This document shows, one piece after another, positions 25,611 to 34,309 of a DNA stretch of 64,000 bases. The stretch is from NCBI RefSeq assembly GCF_950066645.1, contig NZ_CATMFB010000011.1, forward strand, positions 98,304 to 162,303, in the 5' to 3' direction. The stretch comes from an uncultured Thalassolituus sp. Its GTDB lineage: Bacteria > Pseudomonadota > Gammaproteobacteria > Pseudomonadales > Oceanobacteraceae. Below the pieces are notes generated by a model that saw only the letters and a list, made by a program, of their open reading frames with translations, did no database searches and was not told the origin of the DNA. Every line of letters starts with the position of its first letter. The first letter of the stretch is position 1. The translations under genes and the position numbers were made by a program.

Positions 25611-28097
25611 ATGGTTCGGTCCATGCAGCAGGTGCCCCCAGCACAGACATCGGAAGACCAGAGGGCAGAAGAAGGAAGTCCGGGTATAAAACTGTTTGCG
25701 TCACAATCGCTGAGACGCAGGCTGGTGCTTATCTCGCTGATGACCACAGGGCTGACCCTGATTCTGGCGAACCTTGCCTATATTTCACTCGAATACTATC
25801 TCGCCCGACAGGATACTGAGAATAAACTCCAGGTCCTTGGTGAAGTAATCTCTGAGCGGGTGACGGCCGCTCTGACGTTCAATGACAAAGCCCTGCTTGA
25901 GAGCAACCTGAATACTCTGCAGGCAGATGCTTCCATCGTCCGTGGCTGTATTTACGGCGAAGATCAGACTCTCGCCGCCAGTTATCATTCCAGAACCTAC
26001 GCCAGGGACGATTGCCCGCAGTATGTGCCCAGAGTAGACACACTGCAGACCTACAACTTCGCCCGTTTTTTCACGGTTACCCGTGATCAGACGCCGATTG
26101 GCACGCTCTACATAGAAAGTAGCCGGCAGCTCCTTCTTGAGCGGTTTTACCAGTTCATGGGGTTCTCCGGGATTATCATGCTGACGGCCATTGGTCTTGC
26201 GCTGTTTCTCGCCAACAAGCTGAAAGACGTGATCTCACGCCCCATGCGCGAGTTGAGCAAAACGCTCACGCAGATTGTGAATGACAAAAATTATGGCCTC
26301 AGAGCCCGCAAAGACAGTAGCGATGAACTCGGTGACCTGGTTGATCTGTTCAACACACTGCTGAGCACCATCGACGAAGAAAACCTGTCACTGAAAGCGT
26401 CAGAGGAGCGTTTCCGTAAGCTTACCGCGCTCTCTCCGGTAGGTATTTTTCAGGTCGATCCGAATCAGAAGCTTCAGTATGTAAACCAGCGCTGGAGAGA
26501 CATTCACGGATTACCAAGCGAACTGCCAGACCTCCAGGACTGGTTTGAAATGATCAATCCGAAAGATATGGTCATAGTCCAGGAAGCATGGAACCGCATG
26601 GTTTATGACCAGGAGAGTATCGCTCTGGAAATCCGCCTGGTGCGTCGTGACAACGCACATACCTGGATTCACCTGATGGCGAGTGCGCTGCACGACAGGG
26701 ACGGTGTCCTGCTGGGCTACCTGGGTGCTATCTCTGACATCTCAGAACTGAAGGCCGCTCAGATCCAGATGGAGACCCTGGCCTTCTACGACCCGCTGAC
26801 AGGGCTTGCTAACCGGCGTCTGTTTAAAAACCGCCTGGACAAATCCGTAAAAGCCGTGATGCGCTCGGGTAAATCCATGGCGCTGATGTTTCTGGATATG
26901 GACCAGTTCAAGCGCGTTAACGACACCCTGGGGCACGACGCTGGCGACATTCTGCTCAAAGAAGTCGCAAACCGCCTCAATAACACTGTTCGGGAAAACG
27001 ACACGGTTTCCCGTATCGGCGGGGACGAATTTACCATCCTGCTGACCGATGTGAAGTCGACTCAGGACGTGCGGGTCGTCGCTGAGAAAATCCTCAAAGT
27101 CATGGCTAAACCCATCCGTGTGAAAGGACAGGACATCATCACATCGGTCAGTATCGGTATTACTTTAACGCCGGATGACTCGACAGATCTCAACACCCTG
27201 ATGAAGAACGCTGACCTGGCCATGTATTCAGCCAAAGAACAGGGCCGGAATAACTTCCAGTTCTTCTCAGAAGAGATGAACCACTCCATTCTCGAGCACC
27301 TGGCACTGGAAAAGGAAATCAAAGAAGCGATCCAGCGCAACCAGTTCACCCTGCTCTTCCAGCCTAAAATCAGCCTCTTTGACTATCGTACAACCGGCGT
27401 AGAAACCCTGATCCGCTGGGAGCACCCGGACAAAGGCCTGATCACTCCGGATAACTTTATTCCGGTCGCAGAAGAAACCGGTCAGATTATTGATATCGGT
27501 AACTGGGTACTTGAGCAGGCCTGCCGCCAGATCAGTTCACTGATCCGTGAGAATGTTCTATCGTCGGAAGCTAAGGTCGCCGTCAACCTCTCGGCAAAAC
27601 AGTTCGCCGATCCCCTGCTCGCGCAGCGCATCCGCAACGTGCTGGAAATCACCCGCATCCCACCACGATGCCTGGAGCTGGAGATTACCGAAAGCACACT
27701 GATGGAAGACGTAGAATCTGCGATCAAAATCATGCAGGAAATCAAAAGCACCGGCGTTTCTATCGCAATCGACGACTTCGGTACCGGATACTCTTCCCTG
27801 TCATACATCAAACGCTTCCCGATTGATGTGCTGAAAGTTGACCGTTCCTTCGTGATGGACATTCCCGAAGATAAGAACGACATGGCCATCACAGCGGCGG
27901 TCATTGCGATGGCGCACAAGCTCAGCCTGAATGTCGTCGCAGAAGGCGTCGAAACACAGGAGCAGCTGAAGTACCTGCGCCAGAATAACTGTGACGAAGG
28001 CCAGGGCTATCTGTTCAGCCGACCATTGTCCCTCGGGCAACTGCATCAGTTCCTGGTCGTTAACGACAAGCGCAGAAGCAACAGCTACGAAATCTGA
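25611..28097 (+). CDS. Membrane GGDEF/EAL cyclic-di-GMP enzyme with periplasmic sensor, HAMP and PAS domains
   Basis: This 828-residue inner-membrane signalling protein has TM1 near residues 42-64, a CHASE8-type periplasmic domain (about 65-175), and TM2 (about 183-205). A HAMP linker (ISRPMRELSKTL), a PAS domain (about 265-385), the GGDEF domain (RIGGDEFTILL near residue 467) and an EAL domain follow. The GGDEF signature is intact, so diguanylate cyclase activity is plausible. In the EAL domain the signature reads ETL (GVETLIRWEHP), while ITESTLMED, IDDFGTGYSSLSYIKRFPID and KVDRSFV look complete. GGAGGG touches the ATG at 25611, so the in-frame ATG at 25623, 12 bases from it, may be the real start. 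The ligand is unknown. Confidence 0.92.
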   Translation: MVRSMQQVPPAQTSEDQRAEEGSPGIKLFASQSLRRRLVLISLMTTGLTLILANLAYISLEYYLARQDTENKLQVLGEVISERVTAALTFNDKALLESNLNTLQADASIVRGCIYGEDQTLAASYHSRTYARDDCPQYVPRVDTLQTYNFARFFTVTRDQTPIGTLYIESSRQLLLERFYQFMGFSGIIMLTAIGLALFLANKLKDVISRPMRELSKTLTQIVNDKNYGLRARKDSSDELGDLVDLFNTLLSTIDEENLSLKASEERFRKLTALSPVGIFQVDPNQKLQYVNQRWRDIHGLPSELPDLQDWFEMINPKDMVIVQEAWNRMVYDQESIALEIRLVRRDNAHTWIHLMASALHDRDGVLLGYLGAISDISELKAAQIQMETLAFYDPLTGLANRRLFKNRLDKSVKAVMRSGKSMALMFLDMDQFKRVNDTLGHDAGDILLKEVANRLNNTVRENDTVSRIGGDEFTILLTDVKSTQDVRVVAEKILKVMAKPIRVKGQDIITSVSIGITLTPDDSTDLNTLMKNADLAMYSAKEQGRNNFQFFSEEMNHSILEHLALEKEIKEAIQRNQFTLLFQPKISLFDYRTTGVETLIRWEHPDKGLITPDNFIPVAEETGQIIDIGNWVLEQACRQISSLIRENVLSSEAKVAVNLSAKQFADPLLAQRIRNVLEITRIPPRCLELEITESTLMEDVESAIKIMQEIKSTGVSIAIDDFGTGYSSLSYIKRFPIDVLKVDRSFVMDIPEDKNDMAITAAVIAMAHKLSLNVVAEGVETQEQLKYLRQNNCDEGQGYLFSRPLSLGQLHQFLVVNDKRRSNSYEI

Positions 28098-28111
28098 GCC
28101 CATTGCGGCAT

Positions 28112-28138
28112 ACTGCGGTCAGTTTTATTGACCGCAGT
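28112..28138 (+). terminator. Hairpin between the GGDEF/EAL gene and mutY
   Basis: A perfect 10-bp stem ACTGCGGTCA / TGACCGCAGT has loop GTTTTAT and is followed by TTCT. It lies 14 bases after the upstream stop and ends 4 bases before the mutY ATG. It could act as a weak terminator or cover the mutY ribosome-binding region; the T run is short. Confidence 0.5.
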
Positions 28139-28142
28139 TTCT

Positions 28143-29201
28143 ATGACCAAGCAAGACACCGCCTTCAGCGACAGCGTACTCGACTGGTACCACAGTCACG
28201 GACGCAAACACCTCCCATGGCAGCAGGACATAACGCCCTATCGCGTCTGGGTCTCCGAGATCATGCTACAACAAACTCAGGTAGCGACAGTGATCCCATA
28301 TTACGAACGCTTCATGACCAGCTTTCCCGATGTGTTCGCGTTAGCAGCAGCGTCACAGGACGAAGTACTGCATCACTGGACCGGACTTGGGTATTACGCC
28401 CGGGGCAGGAATCTGCACAAGTGCGCACAGACCCTTGTTGAGCATTTTAACGGCAAATTTCCCGACTCAGTTGAAGCACTGTCTGATCTGCCGGGCATTG
28501 GCCGCTCAACGGCGGGGGCCATCGCATCAATCAGCATGGGAATCCGGGCGCCCATTCTCGATGGCAACGTCAAACGCGTACTGACCCGCTTTTTTGCTGT
28601 CGAAGGCTGGCCCGGAACAACCGCCACAGAGAAACACCTCTGGTCGCTCGCAGAGCGGCTGACACCCGATCACAGCCACCAGCAATACACCCAGGCCATG
28701 ATGGACATGGGGGCGACACTCTGTACCCGAAGTAAGCCTGCGTGCGGCATCTGTCCGCTCCAACCTGGCTGCGCAGGCTTTGCGACGGGCAATCCGACAC
28801 AGTACCCGAACAGCAAACCAAAAAAAGAGAAACCGGTCCGCTCAACTGTCATGCTGCTGATTGAAGACCAACAGGGGCGGATTCTGTTACAGCAACGCCC
28901 TCAGAGCGGCATCTGGGGAGGGCTCTGGAGCTTCCCGGAAGTGAACAGCGCTGAAGAAGCAGAGCCCTGGCTCAACGCCAGAGGCATTACGCGCTCTGAA
29001 AGCCTGAGTCTCGCCAGCTTCAGACATACGTTCTCGCATTACCATCTGGACATCACGCCCATACATATCCAGCTGCAGCAGCCTGTACACACGGTACAGG
29101 ACAGCACAGACCACTGGTACAATACCGACGCTCCCGAAAGCCTCGGACTGGCCGCACCGGTACAGAAACTGATCTCCTTACTGACTCAGGAAAGCCTATG
29201 A
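28143..29201 (+). CDS. mutY: A/G-specific adenine glycosylase
   Basis: This 352-residue base-excision repair enzyme removes adenine mispaired with 8-oxoguanine. It has [20 protein letters not shown] (catalytic Glu), the helix-hairpin-helix [12 protein letters not shown], the catalytic Asp in LDGNVKRVL, and a [4Fe-4S] loop with four cysteines spaced C-x6-C-x2-C-x5-C near residues 194-210. The C-terminal MutT-like domain recognises 8-oxoG. I chose ATG 28143, since the TTG at 28128 lies inside a hairpin. No good Shine-Dalgarno is visible. It overlaps yggX by 4 bases, the common mutY-yggX pair. Confidence 0.96.
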   Translation: MTKQDTAFSDSVLDWYHSHGRKHLPWQQDITPYRVWVSEIMLQQTQVATVIPYYERFMTSFPDVFALAAASQDEVLHHWTGLGYYARGRNLHKCAQTLVEHFNGKFPDSVEALSDLPGIGRSTAGAIASISMGIRAPILDGNVKRVLTRFFAVEGWPGTTATEKHLWSLAERLTPDHSHQQYTQAMMDMGATLCTRSKPACGICPLQPGCAGFATGNPTQYPNSKPKKEKPVRSTVMLLIEDQQGRILLQQRPQSGIWGGLWSFPEVNSAEEAEPWLNARGITRSESLSLASFRHTFSHYHLDITPIHIQLQQPVHTVQDSTDHWYNTDAPESLGLAAPVQKLISLLTQESL

Positions 29202-29476
29202 CCCGCACCGTACAATGCCGTAAATACCAGCAGGAACTCCCCGGCCTTGCGACACCGCCCTTCCCTGGGCCTGCCGGAGAAGAAGTCTTCAGAACCGTCT
29301 CAGCGAAAGCCTGGGCGGAGTGGACTGAGCACCAGACCCGCCTGATCAACGAAAAACACCTGAACGTGATGGACCCAGACGCACGGAAATACCTGACGGA
29401 GCAGCGAGAGAAGTTCCTCAGTGGCAGCGATTTCGATCAGGCAGAGGGCTATGTTCCTGAAAACAAAGAAAAATAG
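29198..29476 (+). CDS. yggX: Probable Fe(2+)-trafficking protein YggX
   Basis: This 92-residue cytosolic protein is recognised by [15 protein letters not shown] (conserved Cys), [10 protein letters not shown], and [30 protein letters not shown]. YggX protects iron-sulfur clusters against oxidation and pairs functionally with MutY, itself an Fe-S enzyme. Its ATG overlaps the mutY stop (ATGA). Confidence 0.97.
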   Translation: MTRTVQCRKYQQELPGLATPPFPGPAGEEVFRTVSAKAWAEWTEHQTRLINEKHLNVMDPDARKYLTEQREKFLSGSDFDQAEGYVPENKEK

Positions 29477-29488
29477 TTTCAGGAAGTG

Positions 29489-29517
29489 TTGACAGCCTGA
29501 AGCCTTCGCGGTTTAAT
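29489..29517 (+). promoter_or_regulatory. Promoter of tRNA-Phe
   Basis: A consensus -35 TTGACA, 17-base spacer and -10 TTTAAT lie about 39 bases before the mature tRNA. A GCGCC-rich stretch follows the -10, as is usual for a stable-RNA promoter discriminator. Confidence 0.8.
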
Positions 29518-29555
29518 ACGCGCCACTCGACGGACACAAGTAGTCACGTAGAGAT

Positions 29556-29631
29556 GCCCAGATAGCTCAGTCGGTAGAGCAGGGGATTGAAAATCCCCGT
29601 GTCGGTGGTTCGATTCCGCCTCTGGGCACCA
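29556..29631 (+). tRNA. tRNA-Phe (GAA)
   Basis: This 76-base tRNA has the CCA end encoded. The acceptor stem is GCCCAGA / TCTGGGC, the D arm TAGCTCAGTCGGTAGAGC, the anticodon stem GGGGATT-GAA-AATCCCC, and the T arm contains GGTTCGATTCC. Anticodon GAA gives phenylalanine. Its 3' end is the apparent entry point of the accessory region to the right. Confidence 0.98.
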
Positions 29632-29714
29632 CTTATTCCTATAAAGAGCCTCGCTATATGCGGGGCTTTTTATTGCCTAAGGAAAAACCACCACCACCCG
29701 TGCCGGTGAGCTGG
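29608..29714 (+). repeat. Tandem unit A: tRNA-Phe 3' end, terminator and flank
   Basis: This unit begins with the last 24 bases of tRNA-Phe, continues through the terminator and ends with CCACCCGTGCCGGTGAGCTGG. Unit B at 29723-29835 repeats the same order with a few substitutions and an insertion of about six bases. Confidence 0.85.
29647..29672 (+). terminator. Terminator of tRNA-Phe
   Basis: The stem AGCCTCG / CGGGGCT (one G-T pair, seven-base loop) is followed by TTTTA. Confidence 0.85.
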
Positions 29715-29722
29715 GCGCCCCC

Positions 29723-29835
29723 GTTCGATTGCGCCACTGGGCACCATTTATTCCTATAAAGAGCCTCGCTTCATGCGGGGCTTTTTATTGCCTGAAAGAA
29801 ACTTGAACACACCGCCACCCGTGCCGGTGAGCTGG
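29723..29835 (+). repeat. Tandem unit B: degenerate copy of tRNA-Phe 3' end plus terminator
   Basis: 29723-29746 matches the tRNA-Phe 3' end at 22 of 24 positions, including the CCA. It is followed by a copy of the terminator and of the GTGCCGGTGAGCTGG flank. The 5' half of the tRNA is absent, so it is not a functional tRNA. It looks like an attachment-site scar from integration at tRNA-Phe. Confidence 0.75.
29762..29787 (+). terminator. Second copy of the tRNA-Phe terminator
   Basis: The stem AGCCTCG / CGGGGCT with loop CTTCATG is followed by TTTTA, matching the hairpin at 29647-29672 apart from the loop. Confidence 0.7.
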
Positions 29836-29917
29836 TTCATACTGACAATAATGTCCTATCGACCCAATCCGCAGCAAAACACTTGCTAAGCAACATTTCT
29901 AGCCCTACCTTTGTATT

Positions 29918-29951
29918 TGTATATACATTTGATCGAACTTTTGTATATACA
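29918..29951. promoter_or_regulatory. Twin TGTATATACA operator-like palindromes before the toxin gene
   Basis: Two identical perfect palindromes TGTATATACA lie at 29918-29927 and 29942-29951, 24 bases apart centre to centre, upstream of the toxin-antitoxin pair. Ribbon-helix-helix antitoxins typically bind such repeated short dyads and repress their own operon. The binding is inferred, not shown. Confidence 0.55.
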
Positions 29952-30013
29952 CACTATCCAAGCACCTATAAGATACTCCTCCCCTTAAAATGGACTTGAG
30001 GAGCTTCTGACGA

Positions 30014-30316
30014 GTGGCGATTGAGATATCAGATGCCGTCTTACACAAGCTAAGGCTTAAGCATGGCGGCATAACCAGAAAAGATATTATGGAGTGCTTT
30101 GCAAACCGCGATCCTTCCGATGGAATGCTGAAAGACACGCGGGAAGATCACCAGACTGATCCACCTACTTTGTGGTTCGTTGGTAACACAAACAACTCCA
30201 GGCGGCTGAAAGTCGTTTTTATTTATTTCGAAGATGAAGGCAGGATCCAGATAAAAACCTGCTACGAAGCCAATGCCGAAGAGCTTCGCATCTATGAAAA
30301 ATATCGCAGAGAGTGA
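30014..30316 (+). CDS. Small BrnT-like toxin
   Basis: This 100-residue protein starts at GTG 30014 with GAGGAG ten bases upstream. The text KHGGITRKDIMECF, DTREDHQTDPPTLWFVGNT, LKVVFIYF and IQIKTCYEANAEELRIYEKY resembles a group of short proteins related to BrnT, an RNase-type toxin of the RelE fold. Some database entries label this group, probably wrongly, as an ADP-ribosyl hydrolase. It is followed after 51 bases by a gene with an RHH-like motif, the toxin-first order of brnTA. The family assignment is from memory of the motif, so it is moderate. Confidence 0.55.
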   Translation: MAIEISDAVLHKLRLKHGGITRKDIMECFANRDPSDGMLKDTREDHQTDPPTLWFVGNTNNSRRLKVVFIYFEDEGRIQIKTCYEANAEELRIYEKYRRE

Positions 30317-30367
30317 AATCACTTTCTGGCAGATGATACAGACCCCATTATCGATAGGGTGAACGTT

Positions 30368-30715
30368 ATGACAAAAATCAAAGGAAACGCTGAAGCTTGG
30401 GAAAGTGGCAAGCTGGGGCGTGATGAAAAATTTGTATCCAGAGTAGAAATCGACGCTAGCCTGCTGGATGAGGCGGCTGGATTGAAATCGATTTCGGTGC
30501 GGATGCCAACAAGCCTGATTGAGGACTTGAAAAACATCGGCCAGATACACGGCCTTGGTTATCAGCCACTTATGAAGCAGATACTGAGTCGATTTGTCGA
30601 AGCCGAAAAAAAGCGTCTGCTCAAAGAAGCCGCCTGCAAATCCATGCAGCAAGACGGTGACGACACCACCTGCTCATCTGATTCACCAGATGAACCCAAA
30701 GCTTCGTACGGTTAA
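30368..30715 (+). CDS. BrnA/CopG-like antitoxin
   Basis: This 115-residue protein has an N-terminal part (KIKGNAEAWESGKLGRDEKFVSRV) that would wrap the toxin and a central SISVRMPTSLIEDLKNIGQIHGLGYQPLMKQILSRFV segment. The latter fits a ribbon-helix-helix DNA-binding domain: one strand, then two helices. The tail is polar. The ATG at 30368 has AGGGTG eight bases upstream; a GTG at 30359 is an in-frame alternative. Together with the preceding toxin it would form an autoregulated type II pair, acting on the TGTATATACA sites. Confidence 0.6.
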   Translation: MTKIKGNAEAWESGKLGRDEKFVSRVEIDASLLDEAAGLKSISVRMPTSLIEDLKNIGQIHGLGYQPLMKQILSRFVEAEKKRLLKEAACKSMQQDGDDTTCSSDSPDEPKASYG

Positions 30716-30740
30716 TTTGTTAAAAGTTATCCAATCACAG

Positions 30741-30765
30741 CCTCGCAACCGCGAGGCTTTTTTAT
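30741..30765 (+). terminator. Terminator after the toxin-antitoxin pair
   Basis: The stem GCCTCGC / GCGAGGC with loop AACC is followed by seven T. Confidence 0.9.
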
Positions 30766-30862
30766 AGCCGTTAACCAGCCCGGAACCGCTTAACAATGAG
30801 TGGCAAAAAGCCATGCTCTCAGTTCAATTTGGATATGGTTGCCTAGCTTCAGGCATCACTAA

Positions 30863-33800
30863 TCAAATCTTTCTTCGCTTTGCATGTAACCGAGCAAGAA
30901 CCTTAGAGAACGGAATCCTCGCCTGATCAACCATCAGCTCCAGATCAGCACCAGAGATAATCTCCACGACATAATCTTTGGCAACCTTCCTGGTTTCAGC
31001 CCCGAGCCGACTGGCGTTGGTTACAAACACAAGTTTACTCACTCGCTTATTCAATGCGTTCTCATATGCGACTCGTGCGCCATGAACTTCTTTTACTGCA
31101 TTGTAGCCAGAGTAGATGCCACCACCTGTGTATTTACACTGCAAGAGGGCAAGCCCCTCGTCTAACTCCAGAACCGCATCGGCGCCGTGATCTGATCCAG
31201 AAGCAGTAAGCTCGACACTTTTTGGTCGCCAATGATGAGCAAACACTTCGGCGACTAACGCCTCAAACTGCTGCCAATCAATGTGTTTCAGGTCATCGGA
31301 AGTAATGATCTTCGCATTGCTGAACGTTGTTCGGGTAAACCCTTCTGGATCTGGCATAACCTGCTCAGGTGTCACAACCGCATCTCGGAGAAGCGTCTTC
31401 TTACTCAATAACTGGTGCAGATTTTCGTCAAATGACATCAACTCCGGATGGCTCACAATAGGGATATATACATTCACATCTTTTGTCTGGCCAATCCGAT
31501 AAACCCGGTCTGTGGCCTGAGCTTCCTTCGCGGGGTTCCAGTGGCGCTCAAGATGAATGACATTGTTAGCGCCGACAACTGTTAAACCTACACCCGCGGC
31601 CACAGGGGACATAATGATAACGTTAAAACCTGGCTTGGATTCGAAGTCCTCAATCAATGATTTCCGGGTTACACCACCGCTGGTCTTGGCGACACCTTTC
31701 ACGTCACCATTAATCACTGGGAGAGTCATCAAGTCGAAATAGCGAGCCAACGCTAACGATAGAAACCCTTGAAGACGCTTATTCACACAGAAAATAATCG
31801 CCTTCTCTTCTCTCTTCTTAATGTCGTTCAGAAGAGACAGCAGACTTCTGAACTTACCGGACTCCCCCATCAGCTCTTTCAGCGCCCGTCCAGTCGGAAC
31901 CTCAAGGCGTCCTCCTAATAACAACCGGTGATGAAGAGAAACATCTCGTAGTTGCTGCAAGCCAGTCAATGCGGCGTTCTGTTCTGATTGCGCCGTTGCT
32001 TGCAGTACCGAATCGTAGCTGTCGAGCTGTCCGCCGCTCATGACAGATGACAAAGTATCAAGATATTCCCAGTCAGAATCAGAAACACCCACGAACAGGC
32101 GCTTCTGCGGAAGCCCCTCAAGATTATCCTCTTTCAAACGGCGCAACATGAGTGCACCCACGGTATCACGCAGTGTCCTGCCAACCCGCGCACGTATCTC
32201 TTCAACCTCATCGCCAGCGGCACGCAGAATAGGCGCAACGTATCGTTCCCGGAAAGCCTGGTAACTACCCAGATAACCCGGACAAGCGGTATCCATGATG
32301 CACCAGAAATCAGCGAGGCTGTTCTCAACCGGCGTGCCGGTAGCCAGAAGTCTGAATTCGGCCTTCAACCCCTTCGCTGCACGGGTCTGCAGAGCGTTAG
32401 GATTTTTAATATTCTGAGCTTCATCGAAAGCCACCACTCCCCAATCTATAGCGCAAAGCGAAAACTGATAATCTCTCAACGTCTGATACGTGGTGATGAC
32501 CAAACGTTTAGGCACATCAAGACGATCCGAAATAAAATCATCTCCAACCTTTAATGAATAGCGGATAGCCGCCTCTTCATCATCAATTCTCTGGTTTCGC
32601 GTTTCTACGCCACTCACCCGGAATTTGTTCAGATCCGCATCGGACTGTAGGATAACAATGTCTTTGAAAGGAGACCTATGAAAGGTCTTCTCAACTTCAT
32701 CCTTCCAGTTCTGAAGCAGACTCAATGGGGCAACAATCAAGCAGGGCTTAACGGTTTTACCATGTTCTTCCCACTCACGATACAGATGCTCAATTGCAGC
32801 CAATGACATAAAGGTCTTACCAAGCCCCATATCATCAGCTAACAAACCACCGCCAAGTCCATCTTCCTGACCCGCTAAACCTAACAGCCACCGCACACCT
32901 TCTATCTGATGGGGAAACGGCCTACGCTGGTAATTATCCCAGCAAAGCTGTTCTTCAGGTACATAGACATCACGTAACTGACGTTCAACGACTTCTGACG
33001 GGGTTTCAAGATCGTCATCATTCAGCGCGATATCAACGACGACTGGCGTCGTATCTTCATCCAATTCGGGCAGATCACAGTTATCTTCACCCTCGTTACA
33101 GTCGCCATCTATATCGTTATTGGCAAAGCCGCGATTGCGAAGATCATTGATCGCAGAACGAACCTGTTCGTCATCTGATATATCGACAACTTTGCCGTTA
33201 AATTCAACTTCGTCAGCCCCGGTCGCTCTAGCCTCATGTACGATAGCTTCAAAAGCCAGAAGCTGCTCTTCATCTTCGATGGCTTCAAGCACCTTACTGA
33301 CGGGATGAACATTAACTGCCGAGAACTGACGACCAAACCAATCTATACCCGACTCATCAGTCTCACCAAAGTACGCATGACGGAAACGAGCAGCGCCTCT
33401 AACCCGCGCAGAAAAACCAAGTTCCAGATTGACCAGAGAGCCATCAATAAAAGCCGTAGGGTTACGATAGAAATCATCCAGTTTATCTTTGGTAACCACC
33501 CTGTTCCTGAGAATCTCCTGAATCCCTGCCATCTTGTGCTCATCGATCAGGATGATCTCATCATTTACACGTAGCGATGAACTACCTTCACGAAGCTGCC
33601 CCAGTACTCGCTGCATTTCTTCATGAGTAGCGTCCTGCCCCAACTGTGGAGTAAGAATCAGATTACCGTTTGCGTCCAATTCGGCTTCTATCGAGACCGA
33701 TTCCGGCGTATGAATTTTCAATTTTTTAAAGTGGCCTAGCTCCATAGGCACACCGCATTCCTGAGCGTTCTGAAGAGCTGCAACCACAACGAGGTTGTCG

Positions 33801-34309
33801 TACTCAGAGTGCGCCGACTCTCTATGTGTTTCGAGGGCTTCAAACACCTCTAACTGAGTTCCCGAAAGTAAATACTGCTTCTCTTCAGAGAAGCGGATAA
33901 CAGGTCCCTTCAGCTGATAAGCATGGGTAAACTGTCCGCCGGGGTAACTTGCTTCAACATCTAAGGCGAAAATTGTACGCCCTGTCGTTCCCTTGAAATC
34001 CGCTTTTATTGACCCAACCCAAGCTTCAGGTAGTTCAAGTAACTCGCGAGAGTCCTGGTCAAGAGACACAACTATGTCTGAGGGAATACGAAAACCATTT
34101 GGCAACTCAAAAGCATTGCCTTCCTCAACCAGCATGCGTAGCAAGATGTGCTGCTGCGTAATTAAATCGTCCGCCTTACCGAGTTTAATGACCGAAAGCT
34201 GCTCCTGAGTACAGACGAAATTAGCTCCTTGAAAGTCGTAACTCTTTCGATATCTCTGTGCCTCGGCGTCTCCTACAAGCCGTCGGATAAAGGTTCGCAA
34301 TCCCATCAC
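30863..34309 (-). CDS. zorD: Zorya type I ZorD: SNF2-type helicase with C-terminal Mrr-like nuclease
   Basis: This 1148-residue cytosolic effector has an unfamiliar N-terminal region (about 1-440), then an SNF2 ATPase: ADDMGLGKTF (Walker A, near 495), FDEAQNIKN (DEAQ box near 627), GTPVENS (near 660) and the C-terminal helicase half with DRVYRIGQTKDV. From about residue 1015 an Mrr-type nuclease domain follows, with GSDHGADAVLEL and LLQCKYTGG supplying the D and QxK catalytic residues. In characterised type I Zorya systems ZorD is the DNA translocase/nuclease that degrades phage DNA. It starts 4 bases inside the end of zorC and is the last gene of the operon. All catalytic motifs look intact. 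Confidence 0.9.
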   Translation of the reverse strand: MMGLRTFIRRLVGDAEAQRYRKSYDFQGANFVCTQEQLSVIKLGKADDLITQQHILLRMLVEEGNAFELPNGFRIPSDIVVSLDQDSRELLELPEAWVGSIKADFKGTTGRTIFALDVEASYPGGQFTHAYQLKGPVIRFSEEKQYLLSGTQLEVFEALETHRESAHSEYDNLVVVAALQNAQECGVPMELGHFKKLKIHTPESVSIEAELDANGNLILTPQLGQDATHEEMQRVLGQLREGSSSLRVNDEIILIDEHKMAGIQEILRNRVVTKDKLDDFYRNPTAFIDGSLVNLELGFSARVRGAARFRHAYFGETDESGIDWFGRQFSAVNVHPVSKVLEAIEDEEQLLAFEAIVHEARATGADEVEFNGKVVDISDDEQVRSAINDLRNRGFANNDIDGDCNEGEDNCDLPELDEDTTPVVVDIALNDDDLETPSEVVERQLRDVYVPEEQLCWDNYQRRPFPHQIEGVRWLLGLAGQEDGLGGGLLADDMGLGKTFMSLAAIEHLYREWEEHGKTVKPCLIVAPLSLLQNWKDEVEKTFHRSPFKDIVILQSDADLNKFRVSGVETRNQRIDDEEAAIRYSLKVGDDFISDRLDVPKRLVITTYQTLRDYQFSLCAIDWGVVAFDEAQNIKNPNALQTRAAKGLKAEFRLLATGTPVENSLADFWCIMDTACPGYLGSYQAFRERYVAPILRAAGDEVEEIRARVGRTLRDTVGALMLRRLKEDNLEGLPQKRLFVGVSDSDWEYLDTLSSVMSGGQLDSYDSVLQATAQSEQNAALTGLQQLRDVSLHHRLLLGGRLEVPTGRALKELMGESGKFRSLLSLLNDIKKREEKAIIFCVNKRLQGFLSLALARYFDLMTLPVINGDVKGVAKTSGGVTRKSLIEDFESKPGFNVIIMSPVAAGVGLTVVGANNVIHLERHWNPAKEAQATDRVYRIGQTKDVNVYIPIVSHPELMSFDENLHQLLSKKTLLRDAVVTPEQVMPDPEGFTRTTFSNAKIITSDDLKHIDWQQFEALVAEVFAHHWRPKSVELTASGSDHGADAVLELDEGLALLQCKYTGGGIYSGYNAVKEVHGARVAYENALNKRVSKLVFVTNASRLGAETRKVAKDYVVEIISGADLELMVDQARIPFSKVLARLHAKRRKI

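Larger units (their letters stand above)
29715..30013. other. Island entry region without genes
   Basis: Between tRNA-Phe and the first island gene I see only the second tRNA-end/terminator copy and, from about 29836, AT-rich DNA carrying two TGTATATACA sites before the toxin gene. No integrase fragment or other reading frame of merit is present. Confidence 0.6.

Noticed and set aside
29723..29746. A second tRNA-Phe gene
   Set aside because: Only the 3' 24 bases are present; the D arm and anticodon arm are missing.
30863..34309. A DISARM or RapA-type helicase in place of ZorD
   Set aside because: The gene is coupled to MotA/MotB-like genes and an EH_signature-type gene, and carries a C-terminal Mrr nuclease, which fits Zorya type I only.
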